47,411 nt of DNA from Phycisphaeraceae bacterium (GTDB lineage Bacteria; Planctomycetota; Phycisphaerae; Phycisphaerales; UBA1924), in NCBI GenBank assembly GCA_019636565.1, contig JAHBXG010000028.1:1-47411 (forward strand). Reading direction: 5' to 3'. The notes beneath the pieces are model-generated. The model saw only the letters and a program-made list of their open reading frames with translations. It made no database searches and was not told the origin of the DNA. Below are positions 1 to 7,855 of the stretch, in pieces; the first letter of the stretch is position 1; each line of letters begins with the position of its first letter. Both the position numbers and the translations under genes were made by a program.

Positions 1-56
1 GAAAGCGATCGAGAAGAGAGTCAGGCCCTTACGGGCGGATTGAGAGGAGATCACTC

Positions 57-1379
57 ATGGCGAGCGTCATACGCGACAAGGGCGGAAAAAAGCGGATTCA
101 GTTCGTCCGCGGCGATGACCGGCCCACGATCCGGCTTGGCCGGTGCGATCAGAAATCCGCCGAAAGCTTTCGCTCGTATGTGGAAGCTCTTGTGCTTGCC
201 CAGAGCCTGAATCAGGCGATGGACGGTGAGACCGCCCGCTGGCTGACCGAACTGTCGGACAAGATGTACGAGCGGCTTGTGCGGGTTGATTTGGTGCCGC
301 CACGAATCCGCACGAGCGATCGGCTACTTGGTCCGACGCTGGAAGCGTTTTTCTCAGGGTTGGCGGTCAAGCCGGCGACGCTGGTGCGGATGGGCCAGGT
401 TCAGTCGAAGTTGCTTGAGCACTTCGGCGAGGACCGCGAGCTTGCGAAGATCGGGGAAGCTGACGCGGAGCAGTGGAGGGCCAAACTGGCGGAAGATGAG
501 TATTCGCAGGCGACCATCAGCCGCACCGTCCTCTACGCACGTCAGATGTTTCGATGGGCGATCCGTCGCGGGCTGGCGAATCACAATCCCTTCTCGGAAT
601 TGCGTGCGGGCTCACAGGTGAACACGGCGAGACAGGCGTTCATCGACCGGGAGACGATCTCCAAAGTCATTGAGGCGGCTCCAGACGCCGAATGGCGCGC
701 TCTGATCGTCCTGTCGAGGTTCGGAGGGCTTCGAGTACCGAGCGAGGCTCTGGCCCTTCGCTGGGCTGATGTCGATTGGGCGAACAACAGGCTTCGCGTG
801 CGGTCGTCCAAGACCGAACACCACGAGGGCAAGGGCGACCGGGTTGTTCCGCTTTTCCCGGAGGTGCGAGACGCGCTCCTCGCGCTTTTCGATGCGGCGC
901 CGGATGGGGCGGAGGCGGTGATCGAGCGCTATCGGGAAGGCACGAACCTGAACCCGCAACTGCGACGGATCATCAAGCTCGCGGGGTTTGAGCCTTGGGA
1001 ACGCACCTGGCACAATCTACGGGCGAGCCGGCAGACCGAACTTGCGACGATGTATCCGCTGCACACGGTGTGTGCGTGGATCGGCAACACAAAGGCGATC
1101 GCGGCCGGGCACTACCTGCAAGTGACCGATGCGGACTGGTCCCGGGCGACCGAATCCAAAAGCGGCGCAGAAAGCGGCGCACTTGTGACGCAAAACGCGG
1201 CGCAGCAGCAAGCCGCCACCCATCGCCAAGAGTCGCACGATGGGTTAAAAACGTCAACAAAAAAGCCGCTTTTGCGAGTTGGCGCGAAGTCGAGCGCGAA
1301 CGTGCAAAAGCGGCTAATGGGCAGAGCCGGACTTGAACCGGCAACCCCAGCATTTTCAATGCTGTGCTCTACCGATTGA
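57..1379 (+). CDS. Tyrosine-type site-specific integrase
   Basis: Predicted tyrosine recombinase (phage integrase family), 440 aa, that would cut and rejoin DNA at an attachment site. Visible catalytic positions are the first Arg in GGLRVPSEAL (about residue 226), a Lys in SSKTEHH, the His-x-x-Arg pair in WHNLRASRQ and the Tyr in GHYLQV (about residue 357). A SAM-like N-terminal DNA-binding part lies at about residues 90-180. The start has a good GAGGAG ribosome site. The last 20 residues are read from the tRNA-Phe gene on the other strand, and the preceding stretch covers that tRNA's terminator, so the C-terminal tail beyond about residue 380 is probably not conserved protein. Lying against a tRNA 3' end, it probably marks the edge of an integrated element extending left of the window. 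Confidence 0.9.
   Translation: MASVIRDKGGKKRIQFVRGDDRPTIRLGRCDQKSAESFRSYVEALVLAQSLNQAMDGETARWLTELSDKMYERLVRVDLVPPRIRTSDRLLGPTLEAFFSGLAVKPATLVRMGQVQSKLLEHFGEDRELAKIGEADAEQWRAKLAEDEYSQATISRTVLYARQMFRWAIRRGLANHNPFSELRAGSQVNTARQAFIDRETISKVIEAAPDAEWRALIVLSRFGGLRVPSEALALRWADVDWANNRLRVRSSKTEHHEGKGDRVVPLFPEVRDALLALFDAAPDGAEAVIERYREGTNLNPQLRRIIKLAGFEPWERTWHNLRASRQTELATMYPLHTVCAWIGNTKAIAAGHYLQVTDADWSRATESKSGAESGALVTQNAAQQQAATHRQESHDGLKTSTKKPLLRVGAKSSANVQKRLMGRAGLEPATPAFSMLCSTD
1257..1315 (-). terminator. Terminator of tRNA-Phe, inside the integrase gene
   Basis: On the minus strand, two perfectly complementary 12-nt arms (1264-1275 and 1304-1315) are followed by a run of T residues (1257-1263 read in reverse). 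It lies directly downstream of the tRNA-Phe 3' end. The loop of 28 nt is long for an intrinsic terminator, but the stem and T-run are convincing. It overlaps the C-terminal codons of the integrase. Confidence 0.65.
1318..1379. other. Candidate attachment (att) core at tRNA 3' part
   Basis: The integrase lies on the 3' side of tRNA-Phe and runs into it, the usual arrangement when an element has integrated into a tRNA 3' end and restored it. The crossover core would lie in the T arm, acceptor or anticodon arm. The second att copy, a direct repeat of the tRNA 3' part, would be to the left, outside the window, so this is inference only. Confidence 0.4.
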
Positions 1380-1390
1380 GCTATCTGCCC
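1318..1390 (-). tRNA. tRNA-Phe (anticodon GAA)
   Basis: Cloverleaf read on the minus strand: acceptor arms GGGCAGA and TCTGCCC pair fully, the discriminator base is A, the D arm contains AGCTCAATCGGTAGAGC, the anticodon loop is TTGAAAA with anticodon GAA, and the T arm is GCCGGTTCAAGTCCGGC. The CCA end is not encoded. The integrase gene on the other strand ends inside it, which suggests that this gene is the integration target. Confidence 0.95.
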
Positions 1391-1532
1391 GGAAAGTAGA
1401 GGCGGAAGGGTAGACGCGGAAGCGGGAGCGTCAAGCGCGAAAGTCTGGTGTTCCGCGGGCTTGGGTTGTGGCGCGGCAATAAGGCAGCGGTCCCGATCCG
1501 GTTGCGTGACGTGCCCGGTAACATGTGAGAAT

Positions 1533-2369
1533 ATGGACGACTTGGCCGGGTGCACGGAAGCCCGCAACATTCTCGAGGTGCGCGATCTGCGGGTTCACTT
1601 CCCGCGATACACGGGACTGCTCGGGCGCAGAACCGGATGGACGGTGGCGGTGGACGGCGTTTCTTTTTCGATTGAGGCCGGCCGAACACTGGGGCTGGTG
1701 GGTGAATCGGGCTGCGGCAAGACGACGGTGGGACGTGCCGTCCTGGGCCTGATCCCAACGAGGTCGGGAATGATCCGCTTTGATGGCGTTGAGATCTCCC
1801 GTTCGGGTCGAGCACAGATGCAAGCGATGCGCCGGGAGTTGCAGATTGTTTTTCAGGATCCGGGAGGGTCGCTTAATCCGCGCATGAAGATCGGCGCCAT
1901 CGTTGGTGAGCCGCTGGTCGTGCACGGGTTGGAACGCCGCGGCAGGGGGCTTCGGGAACAGGTGGCGGCGCTGCTCGAACGCTGCGAAATGCCTGCGGAT
2001 TCGATGGATCGCTTTCCGCACGAGTTTTCGGGCGGACAGAAACAACGGATCGCGATCGCGCGGGCGGTCGCCCTGCGCCCGCGGCTGATCGTGTGCGATG
2101 AGCCGACGAGCGCGCTCGATGTCTCGGTGCAGGCGCAGATTCTGAATCTGCTCAAGGACCTGCAGAAGGAGTTTGGGCTTTCGTATCTGTTCATCAGCCA
2201 TGACATGAACGTGATGCAGCACATGTGCGACCGGATCGCCGTGATGAACGCGGGCGCGATCGTTGAAGAAGAAACGATGCAGAACATCCTGCACGCGCCC
2301 CGGCATGAATACACGAAGCGGCTTCTCAGCGCGGTCCCGGTGGCGGACCCGAAGAGACGCGCAGGATGA
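1533..2369 (+). CDS. Peptide-type ABC transporter ATP-binding protein
   Basis: ATPase subunit of an ABC importer of the OppF/DppF (oligopeptide/nickel) type, 278 aa. Motifs in order: Walker [11 protein letters not shown]-loop VFQDP, signature [14 protein letters not shown], Walker [13 protein letters not shown] and switch His in FISHDM. The end [16 protein letters not shown] is typical of this subfamily, although the usual zinc-ribbon-like C-terminal tail is absent. The start at 1533 is chosen because residues before MDDLAG look non-conserved. No permease or binding protein is adjacent, so its partners must be encoded elsewhere and the substrate cannot be read from context. Confidence 0.9.
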   Translation: MDDLAGCTEARNILEVRDLRVHFPRYTGLLGRRTGWTVAVDGVSFSIEAGRTLGLVGESGCGKTTVGRAVLGLIPTRSGMIRFDGVEISRSGRAQMQAMRRELQIVFQDPGGSLNPRMKIGAIVGEPLVVHGLERRGRGLREQVAALLERCEMPADSMDRFPHEFSGGQKQRIAIARAVALRPRLIVCDEPTSALDVSVQAQILNLLKDLQKEFGLSYLFISHDMNVMQHMCDRIAVMNAGAIVEEETMQNILHAPRHEYTKRLLSAVPVADPKRRAG

Positions 2370-2424
2370 ACGGCTCGTTATCTTGTGTTCGATTGGCGCG
2401 CACAATTGCATTGGTCAAGCAGAG

Positions 2425-2838
2425 ATGAACCAATCCTCATCAAACTCGCGCCCGAAGAGTTCCGGAGCGAGCGTGGTGCTGCGGCATGCAATGCCGGACG
2501 GCGGCGAGCATCTCGATTGGATGATCGAGCGGCCGGACGCTGGAAGGGGGCTGATCAGTTTTCGCCTTGCTGTAGGGACGGATCTGACAAACCCGGAAAT
2601 CGTGGATGCGGAGCGCATATCCGACCATCGTCGCGAGTATCTTGTGTATGAAGGGCCAATTTCCGGAGATCGGGGACGGGTCGAGCGCGTTGCCGAGTTT
2701 CGGGTTGTGAGTCTCGCCGAATCGGAGGTTGGGCTCCGCGTGGTTCTGGAGGAAATCGGCGGTGGCGGCCGACGAATGGAATGGATCGGAGAGCGACAAG
2801 TCGGGCCGCGCTGGAGATTCTCCGGCGTGGTATGCTGA
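2425..2838 (+). CDS. Stand-alone LigD phosphoesterase-like domain protein
   Basis: Small protein of 137 aa resembling the N-terminal 3'-phosphoesterase domain of the bacterial NHEJ ligase LigD, found here alone. The motif RHAMPDGGEHLDWMIE matches the family pattern of two His and an Asp ahead of the core (in LigD, His...HYDxRLE), and DHRREYLVYEGPISGDRG keeps the His and Tyr four residues apart followed by the EGxIxxGxxG turn. The LigD Arg of the first motif appears to be replaced by Met. Activity on 3' DNA or RNA ends is possible but unproven. No ligase or polymerase domain and no Ku gene is seen nearby. It starts 55 bases after the ABC gene. Confidence 0.6.
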   Translation: MNQSSSNSRPKSSGASVVLRHAMPDGGEHLDWMIERPDAGRGLISFRLAVGTDLTNPEIVDAERISDHRREYLVYEGPISGDRGRVERVAEFRVVSLAESEVGLRVVLEEIGGGGRRMEWIGERQVGPRWRFSGVVC

Positions 2839-2860
2839 ATCAGCACCAAAGGGGGCCTTC

Positions 2861-3352
2861 ATGCAACGAAGTCAACCACTGCGATCATCGGATGCGTTCG
2901 GGAACACGGGTGGCTTGGGTGGTGGTGGTGGGGGGGGTGGGGGGCAGCCGTCACTGGGCAGTTCGGGGAATGTGTTTCGCCCTGGCTCATCGGGCGTGAC
3001 CTCGGGGGGCCAGCAGAGCGCCAGCGTGAGTGGAGGTTCTTCGGCGGGAGATGTGCCGCTGAAGGATGGCCCGGAAGCGAAACCGAAGATCACGGCCTTT
3101 GAGCAAAAAGGCGGCATCGGTCGTACTGAAGATTCCTGGCAGCGCAAGTCGAACAAGACGGGTGTCGGCGCGACGCACGTCAAGACGTTTCACGCGAAGT
3201 TGACCGGGGAATCGCTCGAGTTTCTGGACAAGCAGATTAACGACTGGCTGGACACTCACCCGGATCACGAGGTCAAGTTTTCAACGTCCACCGTTGGCGA
3301 ATGGACCGGAAAACTCAAAGAACCCAACGTGATCGTGCAGGTCTGGGTCTGA
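2861..3352 (+). CDS. Glycine-rich linker protein with conserved-looking C-terminal domain
   Basis: Unknown protein of 163 aa. The N-terminal half is low complexity, with a poly-Gly run at about residues 23-31 and then a Ser/Gly/Gln-rich stretch. The last 60 residues (from THVKTFHAKL to VIVQVWV) look like a small folded domain: a predicted helix containing LEFLDKQINDWLDTHP, then two strands. It probably binds or tethers something through the C-terminal domain, but no function can be assigned. An 8-G homopolymer (2930-2937) lies in the coding sequence. The start is the ATG at 2861, 22 bases after the preceding gene. Confidence 0.6.
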   Translation: MQRSQPLRSSDAFGNTGGLGGGGGGGGGQPSLGSSGNVFRPGSSGVTSGGQQSASVSGGSSAGDVPLKDGPEAKPKITAFEQKGGIGRTEDSWQRKSNKTGVGATHVKTFHAKLTGESLEFLDKQINDWLDTHPDHEVKFSTSTVGEWTGKLKEPNVIVQVWV

Positions 3353-3434
3353 GCGGTACTGCGCGGATTGTTTTTCGGCGCGAACCCCGGGATTTCGGTG
3401 GCTCACGCGCCCGGATTTCCGATAGACCGGGTGC

Positions 3435-5297
3435 GTGTGCGGCATCGCCGGGATTTTCTCGACTGATGGGGAGTTGTCGCCTGCTCGACGAGCGGCGGTT
3501 GTTGCCATGCGCGATCGGCTTGCGCATCGGGGGCCCGACGGTTCGGGACTTTGGGAGGCGGAGGGCGCTGCGATCGGGCATCGTCGGCTTGCAATCGTTG
3601 ATCTCAGCGAGCATGCCGCCCAACCGATGACCGCCGCGAATGGCCGGTTCGTGCTTGCGTACAACGGCGAGTTGTACAACGACGCGGATGTGCGGCGAGA
3701 CCTTTCGGCGCTCGGCGTTTCGTTCCGCACATCCAGCGACACCGAGACTTTCCTGCAGGCCCTTGCGACTTGGGGGCCGGAGGCGCTTGCGCGTTGCCGC
3801 GGCATGTACGCGTTTTGCTTTGTCGATAGTGCGCGCCAAGTGGCGCTGCTCGGGCGTGATCCGCTGGGCGTGAAGCCATTGTATTTTTCGCACCGGAGGT
3901 CGGGCGGCGCGGAATCGTTCGCCTTTGCGAGCGAACTCGGAGCGTTCCCGGCGATTCCGGGCTTTGATGGGACGCCGGATCCGCTGGTCGTTTCCGCGTA
4001 TCTGACGACGGCGCGAACCACTCTGGCGGAGCGCACGCTGTTTCAGCGGGTATCGACGGTGCGTCCCGGGCAGTTGATCCGGATTCATTACGCGGACGAA
4101 TCGTTGCGTATTTCGATGCACGACGCGCCGGAATCGGGCTTGGCACAGTCCCGAGATGTCGAAGCGGTGGTACGAGAGAGCATCGGCGCCCATCTGCGGA
4201 GCGACGTTCCGTTGTGCGCTTTGCTTTCGGGTGGGCTAGACAGTTCGATCATCGCTGCCGCGGCATGTGAGCAATTGCCCGCAGGCACGAGGCTCAGGAC
4301 GTATTGCTCGGGTGCGAAGGGCGCCACAGCGCCCGGCGGCGACGATTTCGCGTTCGCGCGGCAGGTCGCCGATCGTTTGGGTTGCGAGCACACAGAGGCT
4401 CCGGTGACGCAGGAGTCCTTCGGCCGGTTGTGGGGCGACCTGATCCGGCGCCAATTGACGCCGCTGAGCACCCCGAACGAAGTGGCGATCTTCGAGGTGG
4501 CGAGTTCGCTTCGCGCCGGTGGTCACAAGGTGGCGTTGAGCGGCGAAGGGGCGGATGAACTCTTTGGGGGGTATGACCTGGCGTTGCTGCAAAGCGTGCA
4601 ATATCAGGACGGCTCGCACCCGATTCTCGAACTCCACCCTTCTATTGGGCCCGGCGAGTTCGAACTTCGCGCCAATGCGTGGCTGAGCCCCGACGCGTAC
4701 GCCGATGTGTTGCTTCCCGAGTACCGGGCCCGCATCGATCACGGCAACGACCTCTCGGACGTGTTTGAGCGAGAGTTTCACTCGTGCGAGAAGCGTGCTG
4801 AGAATCTTGGACATTCTGATCCGCTGCAAGCGCATTTGTTTTTTCAGCAGCGGACAAATCTGGCGGGCCTTCTGCTGCGACTCGATACGGCGACGATGCT
4901 GGCGGGTGTCGAGGGACGCACACCGCTCGCCGACGTTCGGGTGCGGGCGCTCGCCGAATCGCTCCCGATGCGAGAGAAGTTTGATGCGGAGGGTGAAAGG
5001 ACCGTGCGCAGGACGAAGATCGCGCTGCGTCGGGCGTTTGCTTCGGCACTGCCCGAAGGTGTGCTGAGCCGGGAAAAAGCGAGTTTTCCGCTGCCGTTTC
5101 AGAATTGGATCGGCGTCGCAAGGCGCGCGGTGCTCGAGAGCGAGGGGCTTCGCGAGTACGTGCGCGAAGATGCCCTCCAGGCCGCGGCGGCAAATCCGTC
5201 GCAATACTGGCATCTTGTCTGGCCGATGGCGAACCTGGCATATTGGCTGGACGCGGTGGCGGTGGAATCGCGAGTGCGAGGTTCAGTTGCGGCATGA
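3435..5297 (+). CDS. asnB: Asparagine synthase (glutamine-hydrolysing)
   Basis: Makes asparagine from aspartate, glutamine and ATP in the cytosol; 620 aa, usual length. The GTG-initiated start gives MCGIAGIF, placing the nucleophile Cys at position 2 after Met removal. The class II glutaminase domain covers about residues 2-210, with the conserved HRRLAIVDLS and YNGELYN segments. The ATP-pyrophosphatase loop SGGLDSS lies at about residue 266, and LSGEGADELFGGY is the conserved synthetase motif. No Shine-Dalgarno is obvious before the GTG, and later starts would remove Cys2. It may act in making amidated cell-surface products rather than free Asn, as many AsnB homologues do, but no surface-sugar genes are adjacent. 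Confidence 0.92.
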   Translation: MCGIAGIFSTDGELSPARRAAVVAMRDRLAHRGPDGSGLWEAEGAAIGHRRLAIVDLSEHAAQPMTAANGRFVLAYNGELYNDADVRRDLSALGVSFRTSSDTETFLQALATWGPEALARCRGMYAFCFVDSARQVALLGRDPLGVKPLYFSHRRSGGAESFAFASELGAFPAIPGFDGTPDPLVVSAYLTTARTTLAERTLFQRVSTVRPGQLIRIHYADESLRISMHDAPESGLAQSRDVEAVVRESIGAHLRSDVPLCALLSGGLDSSIIAAAACEQLPAGTRLRTYCSGAKGATAPGGDDFAFARQVADRLGCEHTEAPVTQESFGRLWGDLIRRQLTPLSTPNEVAIFEVASSLRAGGHKVALSGEGADELFGGYDLALLQSVQYQDGSHPILELHPSIGPGEFELRANAWLSPDAYADVLLPEYRARIDHGNDLSDVFEREFHSCEKRAENLGHSDPLQAHLFFQQRTNLAGLLLRLDTATMLAGVEGRTPLADVRVRALAESLPMREKFDAEGERTVRRTKIALRRAFASALPEGVLSREKASFPLPFQNWIGVARRAVLESEGLREYVREDALQAAAANPSQYWHLVWPMANLAYWLDAVAVESRVRGSVAA

Positions 5298-5412
5298 AGA
5301 AAGCGCGCAGAGAACGCGCGGATCAGAGTGCCGAGGAGACCTGACGCATTCTGATTGGCGAGGGAGACTCGCACTTCACTTCGCGCTTTCGCGTCGATCT
5401 GCGGGGTTGATT

Positions 5413-5925
5413 TCAGCGCGTGGTGTGCGCGAGACGCTGGAGCGAGTGCTCGTCCATCCGCCACACATGCCAGCCCGACATCTCGTGCGCTCCGAGCGAC
5501 TTATAAAACTCCTGCGCGGTTGTGTTCCAGTCGAGCACGGCCCACTCCATGCGCCGGCAGCCACGGGCACGGGCAATGGAGGCGAGTTCGATGAGGAGCG
5601 ATTTGCCGATACCAAGGCGACGCGCATCGGGGCGAACGTAGAGATCTTCCAGATACAGGCCCACCGCACCGGACCAGGTCGAGAAGTTCATGAAATACAC
5701 CGCCGCCGCCTGCGGTGTTCCGTCAACTTCTCCGATCAGCGCCTCTGCGCACGGCCCGCGCCCGAATCCCTGCCCGAACAAGTACTGGCGGAGCGAGGGT
5801 TCGTTGGAATGCACGGCATCGGGTTCCCGCTCGTAGGCGGCTAATTCCTTGATCATCGCCAGTATGAACGAAACGTCGTCGGGGCGGGCCGGTCGGATGC
5901 GCAGTTTCGGCGTGGATTCGGGCAT
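5413..5925 (-). CDS. GNAT family N-acetyltransferase
   Basis: Acetyl-CoA-dependent acetyltransferase of 170 aa. The order of GNAT motifs is clear: N-terminal RIRPARPDDVSFILAMIKELA, then LYLEDLYVRPDARRLGIGKSLLIEL, which contains the acetyl-CoA pyrophosphate loop (R-R-x-G-I-G), then MEWAVLDWNTTAQEFYKSLGA. The last part resembles diamine/thialysine acetyltransferases of the SAT-like group (WNxxAxxFYxxxGA), so a small polyamine-like substrate is a reasonable guess. The start at 5925 gives MPESTPKLRIRPA. It lies convergent to asnB and divergent from the TPR lipoprotein. Confidence 0.85.
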   Translation of the reverse strand: MPESTPKLRIRPARPDDVSFILAMIKELAAYEREPDAVHSNEPSLRQYLFGQGFGRGPCAEALIGEVDGTPQAAAVYFMNFSTWSGAVGLYLEDLYVRPDARRLGIGKSLLIELASIARARGCRRMEWAVLDWNTTAQEFYKSLGAHEMSGWHVWRMDEHSLQRLAHTTR

Positions 5926-6045
5926 GCGGGAGAATACGGCACACTGAGTCGACGCCGGTCCGACGGTCAGAATTCCGGGGGCGTATTCTGTGCGACCGAT
6001 ACACATGCTCTTGTCGGATCTTCCCGGTTTTCAGGAGTCGCTTCC

Positions 6046-6702
6046 ATGTCTCGTCTTCTCAGTTTTCTTGCGATCATCGCCGCCACGCTTGTCTTCGGCG
6101 GCTGTCAGGCACAACGAAACCTCGATCTCGTGCGTGAAATGGGCAATCGCAACTATGCGATGGGCGACTACCCGGCCGCTTTGGGCGACTATCAGGAATA
6201 TGTGACACGCAAGCCCGATGGCGTCGATGTTCGCTATTCGCTGGCGATGACCGAGATGAAGCTGGGGCAACCCCAGTTGGCTCGGGAGCAGTTTTATCAG
6301 TGCCTCGCGGTTCATCCCGACAATCAGGAGTACGCGCAAGGGCTAGCCGAAGCCCTACTCGCCTGCAACGAGCGAGAAGAGCTGATCACGTTTCTGACTC
6401 GTGAAGCTCGGGATCGCGGCCGTCCGGGAGATTACGAGCGGCTGGGGCACTATCAGTTTCTGTTGGGAAACGTTGACGAAGCGAAACTAGCGCTGATCAC
6501 CGCCGCAAAGCTGGAAGGCACCAAGTCGATCAAACCTCAGATGGACTTGGCGAACCTGTATCGCAGTCTGGGCGACCGGGAAAGTGAGCTGAAGAGGCTT
6601 CGGATGGCCCTGTACATCGAGCCGCGGAATCAGGAAATCCAGAAGCGGATCCGCGAGCTGGGCGAGATTCCGGGGCCGAGCTTCGTCCTGCGGCCGGAAT
6701 AG
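6046..6702 (+). CDS. TPR-repeat lipoprotein
   Basis: Predicted exported lipoprotein of 218 aa. The N-terminus has a hydrophobic signal followed by a lipobox (VFGGC, Cys about residue 20). Tetratricopeptide repeats follow from about residue 30 (NYAMGDYPAALGDYQEYVTRKPD, LGQPQLAREQFYQCLAVHPD, LGDRESELKRLRMALYIEPRN). TPR proteins bind other proteins, so this is likely a periplasmic or outer-membrane scaffold. A strong AGGAG site lies 9 bases before the ATG. No known TPR lipoprotein such as PilF or BamD can be recognised specifically. Confidence 0.8.
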   Translation: MSRLLSFLAIIAATLVFGGCQAQRNLDLVREMGNRNYAMGDYPAALGDYQEYVTRKPDGVDVRYSLAMTEMKLGQPQLAREQFYQCLAVHPDNQEYAQGLAEALLACNEREELITFLTREARDRGRPGDYERLGHYQFLLGNVDEAKLALITAAKLEGTKSIKPQMDLANLYRSLGDRESELKRLRMALYIEPRNQEIQKRIRELGEIPGPSFVLRPE

Positions 6703-6732
6703 CGGGCAATTGCGGGGCTTTTCGAACTCCGG

Positions 6733-6782
6733 TTGACCCCAGCCGTAGCCCTTTCTACCATTCATCCGGATAAACGGATGAA
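6733..6782 (+). promoter_or_regulatory. Promoter with overlapping operator palindrome
   Basis: A -35 box TTGACC (6733-6738), a 17-bp spacer and a -10-like TACCAT (6756-6761) precede a perfect inverted repeat, arms TTCATCCG (6761-6768) and CGGATGAA (6775-6782), spaced by 6 bp. The palindrome covers the expected start of transcription and the ATG at 6778, the position expected for autorepression by the ArsR-type protein encoded just downstream. Because the possible TTG start at 6733 lies in the -35 box, the ATG at 6778 is the better start. Confidence 0.6.
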
Positions 6783-7776
6783 AGAACGGATCTCGGACAT
6801 TCCCGTGGCACTGCGGCTGGCAGTCTTGGCGGACAAGACCCGATTGCGGTTGCTGCGCGTGCTTGAGGGGGTCGAGCTCTCGGTGGGAGAACTCGGACAG
6901 GTTTTTCAGAGCCCGCAGTCGACTATCAGCCGCCACCTCAAGGTGCTTGCGGATGCAGGCTGGATCGTGCGACGCAGCGAGGGAACGGCGACGTTCTACC
7001 GGATGGTGCTGGACGATCTCACGACTTCGTCACGGGCGATTTGGCTGACAATTCGAGAACAGGCGGCATCCGGCGACAAGGCCGAGCACGCCGAAGATGC
7101 CCGACGCGTCGCGGCAGTTCTCGATGAGCGCCGGACCGACAGCCAGGCTTACTTCGGACGCGTCGCCGGCGAATGGGATTCGGTTCGCCAGGAGCTGTTC
7201 GGAACGCGGTTCACGATGCATGCGTTGCTCGAGTTGCTCCCGGCGTCGTGGGTTGTCGCGGATCTAGGTTGCGGGACGGGAAACATCGCCGAGGTGCTCG
7301 CGCCGATCGTGAAGCGGGTGATCGCGGTGGATCGTTCGGGCCCCATGATCGAGGCGGCGAAGCGCCGGCTGAAGGGCGTCAAGAACGTCGAGTTTGTTGA
7401 GAGCGAACTGTCAAGTCTCCCGCTGCCGCCGGCGAGCGTGGATGTGGCGGCGTTTGGATTGGTACTGCATCATGTCGCCAAGCCGGAATCTCCTTTGCGG
7501 GAGGCCGCGCGGATTCTGCGGGTGAACGAAGCGGGAGTTTCCGGACGCGTGCTGGTTCTTGACATGCTGCGGCACGATCGCAGCGAGTACAGGCACCTCA
7601 TGGGGCATCAGCACCTGGGGTTCTCCCGCTCGGACATCGATTCGGCCTTTGAAATGGCCGGGCTTGAGCCGATGAGTTTCCGTGAGCTTCCGGTGGATCC
7701 GGATGCTCGCGGACCGGGGCTGTTTGTGGCGACGGCGAGAGTCGCGATCGGCAGCGGTGGGGCAAGAAAGAAGTAG
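6778..7776 (+). CDS. SahR-like ArsR regulator fused to SAM-dependent methyltransferase
   Basis: Two-domain protein of 332 aa. Residues about 5-80 form an ArsR-type winged helix-turn-helix ([13 protein letters not shown], then [22 protein letters not shown]). Residues about 140-320 form a class I methyltransferase with motif I ADLGCGTG (about 162) and the acidic VIAVDRS. Similar ArsR-methyltransferase fusions next to ahcY and metF are thought to sense S-adenosylhomocysteine (SahR type in Proteobacteria) and to repress methionine-cycle genes; here too ahcY follows, and metF lies beyond. The SAM-fold domain may therefore be a ligand sensor rather than an enzyme. The cysteines used by metal-sensing ArsR proteins are not seen. 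A palindrome overlaps its start. Confidence 0.8.
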   Translation: MKERISDIPVALRLAVLADKTRLRLLRVLEGVELSVGELGQVFQSPQSTISRHLKVLADAGWIVRRSEGTATFYRMVLDDLTTSSRAIWLTIREQAASGDKAEHAEDARRVAAVLDERRTDSQAYFGRVAGEWDSVRQELFGTRFTMHALLELLPASWVVADLGCGTGNIAEVLAPIVKRVIAVDRSGPMIEAAKRRLKGVKNVEFVESELSSLPLPPASVDVAAFGLVLHHVAKPESPLREAARILRVNEAGVSGRVLVLDMLRHDRSEYRHLMGHQHLGFSRSDIDSAFEMAGLEPMSFRELPVDPDARGPGLFVATARVAIGSGGARKK

Positions 7777-7855
7777 TTCAAAACGGCCCTCGGGCGGAGT
7801 GCCTTGGGGTTTGGAACGGGTATCACAGGACACATTGATTCAGGAGCGGCAGGAA

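Noticed and set aside
7777..7855. SAM or SAH riboswitch before ahcY
   Set aside because: The 79-nt gap lacks the conserved core of known SAH or SAM riboswitch classes, and the nearby ArsR-type regulator offers a simpler control.
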